Positions 6,446 to 10,091 of a DNA stretch of 10,091 bases are shown here, piece by piece (position 1 is the first letter of the stretch; the number at the start of each line of letters is the position of its first letter). Under the pieces are notes generated by a model. It was not told where the DNA came from. It searched no databases and was given only the letters and a program-made list of their open reading frames with translations. The stretch comes from Promethearchaeota archaeon. GTDB taxonomy: Archaea; Asgardarchaeota; Lokiarchaeia; Sigynarchaeales; SOKP01. Both the position numbers and the translations under genes were made by a program. Location: NCBI GenBank assembly GCA_019894875.1, contig JAGXNR010000093.1, positions 1-10,091 on the forward strand, in the 5' to 3' direction.

Positions 6446-6562
6446 CTCTAAATAAAATCTCTTTTAAAATATACTACGTTATGTTTTTAATTACTCAATC
6501 AAATAAATATTTTTTTAAATATTTGAGAATTTAAATGAAATATCATTAAAAAAGGGAGATAA
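6446..6562. promoter_or_regulatory. Divergent promoter region between LSm and the dehydratase genes
   Basis: This 117-base AT-rich spacer separates LSm (minus) from the dehydratase-family unit (plus). On the minus strand TATATTTTAAAAG (about 6462-6474) sits at the right distance for a leaderless LSm mRNA. On the plus side, TATA-like sequence lies around 6502-6524, including two copies of AAATATTT at 6505-6512 and 6517-6524, and GGGAGAT at 6554-6560 is the ribosome-binding motif of the downstream gene. Box positions are approximate because the whole spacer is A/T. Confidence 0.45.
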
Positions 6563-7600
6563 ATGAAAAAAATTGCATATTTTGACGCAAGCGTTGAAAC
6601 TCCGGAAGAAATTATACTAGCAGCAGATATGATCCCATTTAGACTTTTTGGAAACCCCATGATTGGAATAGATAAAGCAAATGAGCACGTTCCTCCAAAT
6701 CATTGTGTTTGGGCAAGAAATATACTCGAGCAAGCTATTAATGGCTTGGATGCTGATATAATAGGTATAATCACCACTCATGGATGTGATTGTACTAATA
6801 GAGAGTTTGATATATGGCTAGAATCTGTGGATTATATTAAATTTCTCTTTTTCCTTAATGCTCCTCTCAAACGAGATGCTTCAGCATTAAAGTTCTTCAT
6901 TGAAGATATGAAAGAATTAATCCTTCAATTGGAAGAAAAATTCAAAGTAAAGATAACCGTTGAAAAACTTCGGATGGCAATTAAGAAAATGAACCAAATA
7001 AGAAGATTATTGAGAGAGATATCTGAGTACCGTTCTAAAATGATTTTGACAGGATCTGAATTCCATCGACTAGTTAAACAAGTACAGCAGAATGATAAAG
7101 ATGATATGTTAATCCTACTTCAAGAAAAATTAGAAGTGCTTAAAAATATGGAGCCCAATTCCAATTCACTCAAGAAAATATTGTTAACGGGTTCGGTGAT
7201 TGATGATACAGAATTTATTAAATTTCTTGAAAGTACTGGATTTCAAGTGATCATCGATGATTTATGCTTAGGAACCAAATATTTTTTTAATGATATAGAT
7301 GAAACCGAAGAACCAATCAAGGCTATAGCTAAATATCACCTGAACAAACCTATTTATTCTACAAAGTTTCCTTCATATGAGAGGTTTGAAATTTTAAAAA
7401 AATTAGCAAAAAAATACAATGTTGATGGTGTAATAAATATCGCACAAAAATTTTGTGAACCCATTTTATATTGTCACCCATTTTTTAGAAAAAAGTTTAA
7501 AGAATTAGAAATTCCATATCTTTTTATTGAAATGGAATATAACAGAGAATCCTATAAGCAATTAGCTACAAGATTTGAAGCTTTTGCTGAAATTATATAG
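6563..7600 (+). CDS. 2-hydroxyacyl-CoA dehydratase / benzoyl-CoA reductase family, smaller subunit
   Basis: A 345-residue protein of the HGD-D family (HgdA/HgdB, BcrB/BcrC type), whose members bind a [4Fe-4S] cluster and perform radical-based dehydration of 2-hydroxyacyl-CoA or reduction of aryl-CoA. Candidate cluster ligands are C48 in PNHCVWAR, C75/C77 in THGCDCTNREFD and C298 in AQKFCEP. The family-type N-terminus is also present (YFDASVETPEEIILAADMIP, about 6-25). The ending LFIEMEYNRES...RFEAFAEII matches the usual family close. Two Rossmann-like halves surround a helical middle (105-200). ATG start after GGGAGAT. The second subunit follows after 15 bases. Sequence alone does not separate benzoyl-CoA reductase from hydroxyglutaryl-, lactyl- or phenyllactyl-CoA dehydratase, so the substrate is left open. 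An ATP-dependent activator of the HgdC/BcrAD type would be needed and is not in the window. Confidence 0.85.
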   Translation: MKKIAYFDASVETPEEIILAADMIPFRLFGNPMIGIDKANEHVPPNHCVWARNILEQAINGLDADIIGIITTHGCDCTNREFDIWLESVDYIKFLFFLNAPLKRDASALKFFIEDMKELILQLEEKFKVKITVEKLRMAIKKMNQIRRLLREISEYRSKMILTGSEFHRLVKQVQQNDKDDMLILLQEKLEVLKNMEPNSNSLKKILLTGSVIDDTEFIKFLESTGFQVIIDDLCLGTKYFFNDIDETEEPIKAIAKYHLNKPIYSTKFPSYERFEILKKLAKKYNVDGVINIAQKFCEPILYCHPFFRKKFKELEIPYLFIEMEYNRESYKQLATRFEAFAEII

Positions 7601-7615
7601 CAGAGGTAATTAAAA

Positions 7616-8878
7616 GTGTCAAAAATTAAAACATCTGGTAAAATGTTAAATGCTACTAGTAAGCTAAGAAATGAGATGGGAAGACATTTTTTAGCAATTG
7701 AACAAGCCTATCGAGAGGGAAAACCTACTGCGTGGGCAACTGCAGGAACTCCTGTTGAACTCTTATATTCTATGGGTGTTCAACCAATGCTTCCTGAAAA
7801 TTCAGCAACAATTTCCGCAGCTCTTAAAAAATCTCAAAACTTTATTGAACTTGCTGAAGATCAAGGCTATTCATATGATTTATGCTCATATTTCAAAACA
7901 AATGTTGGTGCTACGCTAAGTAATGCAAAAATGAGTGATGGAGGTACTAGAAAGCCCACTTTTATGCTGTCGAGTGATGTAATATGTGATACTCACGTGA
8001 ACTGGTTTCAAGTCCAATCTGAAAGAATGGGTGGTGTTCCTCATTTTACAATCGATATTCCACATGTCGTCAGCAATACAACTAATAGACAAAAGGAGTA
8101 CTTCAAGAAATATATTAGAGAACAACTCTGGGAGTTATTAGATTTTATAACTGAAATAACTGGTAATGAGTATAATGAAGAAAAAGCACGAGAAGTTGCC
8201 CAAAATTCATTTGAAATGGGTAAAATATGGCAAAAAGTATTCGAATTAAGAAAGAATATCCCCTGTCCAGTATCTACTAGGGATACATTTGGGGGATTAT
8301 TCCCGCTTTTTACTATGACGGGGTTAAAATCGCCTATAAAATTATATAATCGTATGTATAAAGAAGCAAAAGTACGAGTGGATAGTGGCATTGGAGCATT
8401 GGAGAAAGAAGATTACCGTTTACTTTTTGAGGGAATTCCTTTCTGGTATAACTTGAAGTTCTTCTCCAATCTAGAACGTTGGAATGCGATAATTGTTTAT
8501 GAACCATATGTATATGCCTTCACAAAATATACTAATCCAGATATTACATTAGAAATGGTTCTTAATAATCCCGTTGAGTCAATGGCAGAGTTAATACTCA
8601 GTTTTTGGTATATTTATGATTTGGAAACTCGTGTTCAGAAAATTAAAGAAACCGTAAGAGATTGGAGTATTGATGGCGTCATTTTACATGATAACCTATC
8701 ATGCCGTCCGAATGCATGTGGGATGTATGACTTAAAAAGAAGACTAATGGAAGAATCAGATATTCCTTCCTTGGTTATAACTAGTGATATGAATGATCCC
8801 CGAAAGATGAATGAAACACAAGTTCTTAATCAAATCGAAAGTTTTATCGAAATTCTACAAAAACGAAAACGAAGATAA
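7616..8878 (+). CDS. 2-hydroxyacyl-CoA dehydratase / benzoyl-CoA reductase family, larger subunit
   Basis: A 420-residue HGD-D family protein resembling BcrB/HgdB-type subunits. The N-terminal segment has GKPTAWATAGTPVELLYSMG (36-54). Likely cluster-binding cysteines are C90 in SYDLCSYFKTNVG, C124 in SSDVICDTHVNW and C363 in LSCRPNACGMYDLK. The block GGVPHFTIDIPH (139-150) and the C-terminal IPSLVITSDMNDPR (383-396) are characteristic. It starts with GTG at 7616, supported by GAGGTAAT just upstream; the gap of 15 bases to the preceding subunit indicates one transcript. The two proteins should form the heterodimeric catalytic component in the cytoplasm of an anaerobe. The C-terminal QKRKRR tail is unusually basic. 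The exact acyl-CoA substrate cannot be read from the sequence. Confidence 0.87.
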   Translation: MSKIKTSGKMLNATSKLRNEMGRHFLAIEQAYREGKPTAWATAGTPVELLYSMGVQPMLPENSATISAALKKSQNFIELAEDQGYSYDLCSYFKTNVGATLSNAKMSDGGTRKPTFMLSSDVICDTHVNWFQVQSERMGGVPHFTIDIPHVVSNTTNRQKEYFKKYIREQLWELLDFITEITGNEYNEEKAREVAQNSFEMGKIWQKVFELRKNIPCPVSTRDTFGGLFPLFTMTGLKSPIKLYNRMYKEAKVRVDSGIGALEKEDYRLLFEGIPFWYNLKFFSNLERWNAIIVYEPYVYAFTKYTNPDITLEMVLNNPVESMAELILSFWYIYDLETRVQKIKETVRDWSIDGVILHDNLSCRPNACGMYDLKRRLMEESDIPSLVITSDMNDPRKMNETQVLNQIESFIEILQKRKRR

Positions 8879-8911
8879 ATTTATTTAGATATAAATCGAA
8901 AGTGAATTATT

Positions 8912-10091
8912 ATGAAAAAAACTAAAATTATCGAAATAAGTAGTGGAAAACTACAAGGATATATTGATAAAGGTATAGAAATTTATAAAGGTGTTCCGTA
9001 TGCTGAACCACCTATTGGAGAACTAAGATTCAATGCTCCTGAGCCTAAGAAATCATGGAGTGGCGTGCTGGAAGCAACTGAATTTAGTCCTGTTGCACCC
9101 CAACCTCTCAGTCCTTTCACCCCTCAACCTCCACCTCCACAAAGCGAAGAAAATTGCCTTACGCTCAATATTTGGACTCCCGCGACTGATAACAAGAAAC
9201 GTCCTGTCATGTTTTGGATACATGGGGGATCATATAAAACTGGTAGCGCTGATAATTATATTGGAATACCTTTAGCCAATCGTGGTGATGTAGTTGTAGT
9301 TGTGATTAATTATAGATTAGGACCTTTAGGTTTTCTTTATCTTCCTGATGCCCCTAATTTTTCCGTTAATGTTGGATTGCTCGATCAAATCGAAGCGTTA
9401 AAATGGGTTAAGGAGAACATCGCAATTTTTGGTGGGGACCCTGAAAATGTTACTGTGTTTGGTGAATCTGCTGGTGCAGGAGCAATTTGTTGTTTACTTG
9501 GCATGCCCCTCGCTAAAGGTTTGTTTAATCGCATTATTCCTCAATCAGGAAGTGCAAGTCCACTTGGATATCAAACAGGTAGGGCAATATTAACTGCCCA
9601 AAAATTAATGTCCCTACTGGAAATCGAAAAAGATGATATTGACAGCTTAAGAAAAATTTCTGCAGAAGAGATTATCAAGGCTCAAACAAAAATGGATCAA
9701 CAAGTTTTGGAAGGTGGGACAGCGTTTGCATTAGGGTATTCCCCCCTTATTGATAAGAAAACTATGCCAAAACATCCTCTCAAAGCAGTTCTCGATGGGG
9801 AAACAAAAAATATTGAAGTTTTACACGGTACTAACAAGGATGAAATGAGATTATGGGAATTATGGTATCCCAGTTTAAAAGATTCAGAGGAAATTTTCAA
9901 AAGACTAAATCTAATGATGAAACCAATGGGACAAACCGAAGAAAAAGTTCGTGAAATAATCAGTGTTTATAGTGAAGGGAGAGAATCTCCTAGTGAAATA
10001 TATAGTGCTATAGTAACCGATTCCTTTTTCCGAGTGCCCTCCATAAGATTAGCGGAAATGCAATCTAAAAATCAACCTGACACATATATGT
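8912..10091 (+). CDS. Type-B carboxylesterase (alpha/beta hydrolase), C-terminus beyond window
   Basis: The ATG at 8912 opens a frame of 393 complete codons that runs off the right edge. Motifs of the type-B carboxylesterase/lipase family occur in order: the GVPYAEPPIGELRF block (about 30-43), SEENCLTLNIWTP, the oxyanion-hole HGG at 104-106, FGGDPENVTVFGESAGA with nucleophile S186, and GTNKDE with the likely acid E311. The catalytic His would be past residue 393. Full length for the family is about 480-550, so perhaps three quarters is present. No signal peptide is seen, so it is probably cytoplasmic. It hydrolyses carboxylic esters; the substrate is unknown. It lies 33 bases after the larger dehydratase-family subunit on the same strand, with only a weak AGTGA motif before the ATG. 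It may share the transcript and release an acid for CoA-linked breakdown, which is inference. Confidence 0.9.
   Translation, partial: MKKTKIIEISSGKLQGYIDKGIEIYKGVPYAEPPIGELRFNAPEPKKSWSGVLEATEFSPVAPQPLSPFTPQPPPPQSEENCLTLNIWTPATDNKKRPVMFWIHGGSYKTGSADNYIGIPLANRGDVVVVVINYRLGPLGFLYLPDAPNFSVNVGLLDQIEALKWVKENIAIFGGDPENVTVFGESAGAGAICCLLGMPLAKGLFNRIIPQSGSASPLGYQTGRAILTAQKLMSLLEIEKDDIDSLRKISAEEIIKAQTKMDQQVLEGGTAFALGYSPLIDKKTMPKHPLKAVLDGETKNIEVLHGTNKDEMRLWELWYPSLKDSEEIFKRLNLMMKPMGQTEEKVREIISVYSEGRESPSEIYSAIVTDSFFRVPSIRLAEMQSKNQPDTYM

Noticed and set aside
7916..8391. Minus-strand open frames opposite the larger dehydratase subunit.
   Set aside because: They are shadows of a well-conserved plus-strand protein and have no recognisable motifs.
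9033..9275. Plus-strand frame of 80 codons within the esterase.
   Set aside because: It is a shifted frame inside the carboxylesterase, whose own frame carries all family motifs.
1..10091. CRISPR array, tRNA or rRNA gene, or insertion sequence.
   Set aside because: No regularly spaced repeats, cloverleaf-like sequence, transposase motifs or terminal inverted repeats were found on reading both strands.

Overview
This strongly AT-rich window reads as archaeal chromosome. An Sm-like (LSm) gene is coupled to ribosomal protein eL37, there is a Roadblock/LC7 protein, and Shine-Dalgarno motifs of the GGAGG/GAGGTG type precede most starts. The mix of Roadblock, a large WD40 membrane protein, an E1-like protein and anaerobic 2-hydroxyacyl-CoA dehydratase-type enzymes fits an Asgard archaeon, perhaps Lokiarchaeia-like. 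That placement is inference; archaeal origin is well supported, the lineage is not.

Left part (1-4494), NAD-related. The first 27 codons of quinolinate synthase (nadA) run off the left edge on the minus strand. Next, also on the minus strand, is a two-gene unit whose members overlap by 14 bases: a WD40-propeller protein with a C-terminal membrane hairpin, then a 289-residue isochorismatase/nicotinamidase-like protein. The latter keeps the metal-binding D/H/H pattern but appears to have lost all three catalytic residues. On the plus strand, after a 307-base spacer, comes a normal nicotinamidase (pncA). NAD synthesis and salvage genes therefore flank an apparent pseudo-nicotinamidase and its WD40 partner, which is the best candidate here for an undescribed system.

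Middle part (4498-6445), all minus strand. LSm and eL37 form a classic archaeal pair, followed by a Roadblock protein and then a MoeB/ThiF/E1-like gene in the same reading frame. The E1-like gene has no ATG, GTG or TTG at its expected start (ATA sits there, well placed after AGGTGA). It also has an in-frame TGA at codon 227, after which the conserved C-terminus continues to a second TGA. Immediately downstream is a degenerate fragment of a second E1-like gene. This locus has been duplicated and is decaying, recoded, or affected by sequence error.

Right part (6563-10091), plus strand. Two subunits of the benzoyl-CoA reductase/2-hydroxyacyl-CoA dehydratase family are followed by a type-B carboxylesterase that runs off the right edge. 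The three are tightly spaced and may form an operon for anaerobic breakdown of an ester- or CoA-linked organic acid. The ATP-dependent activator such enzymes need is not in the window.
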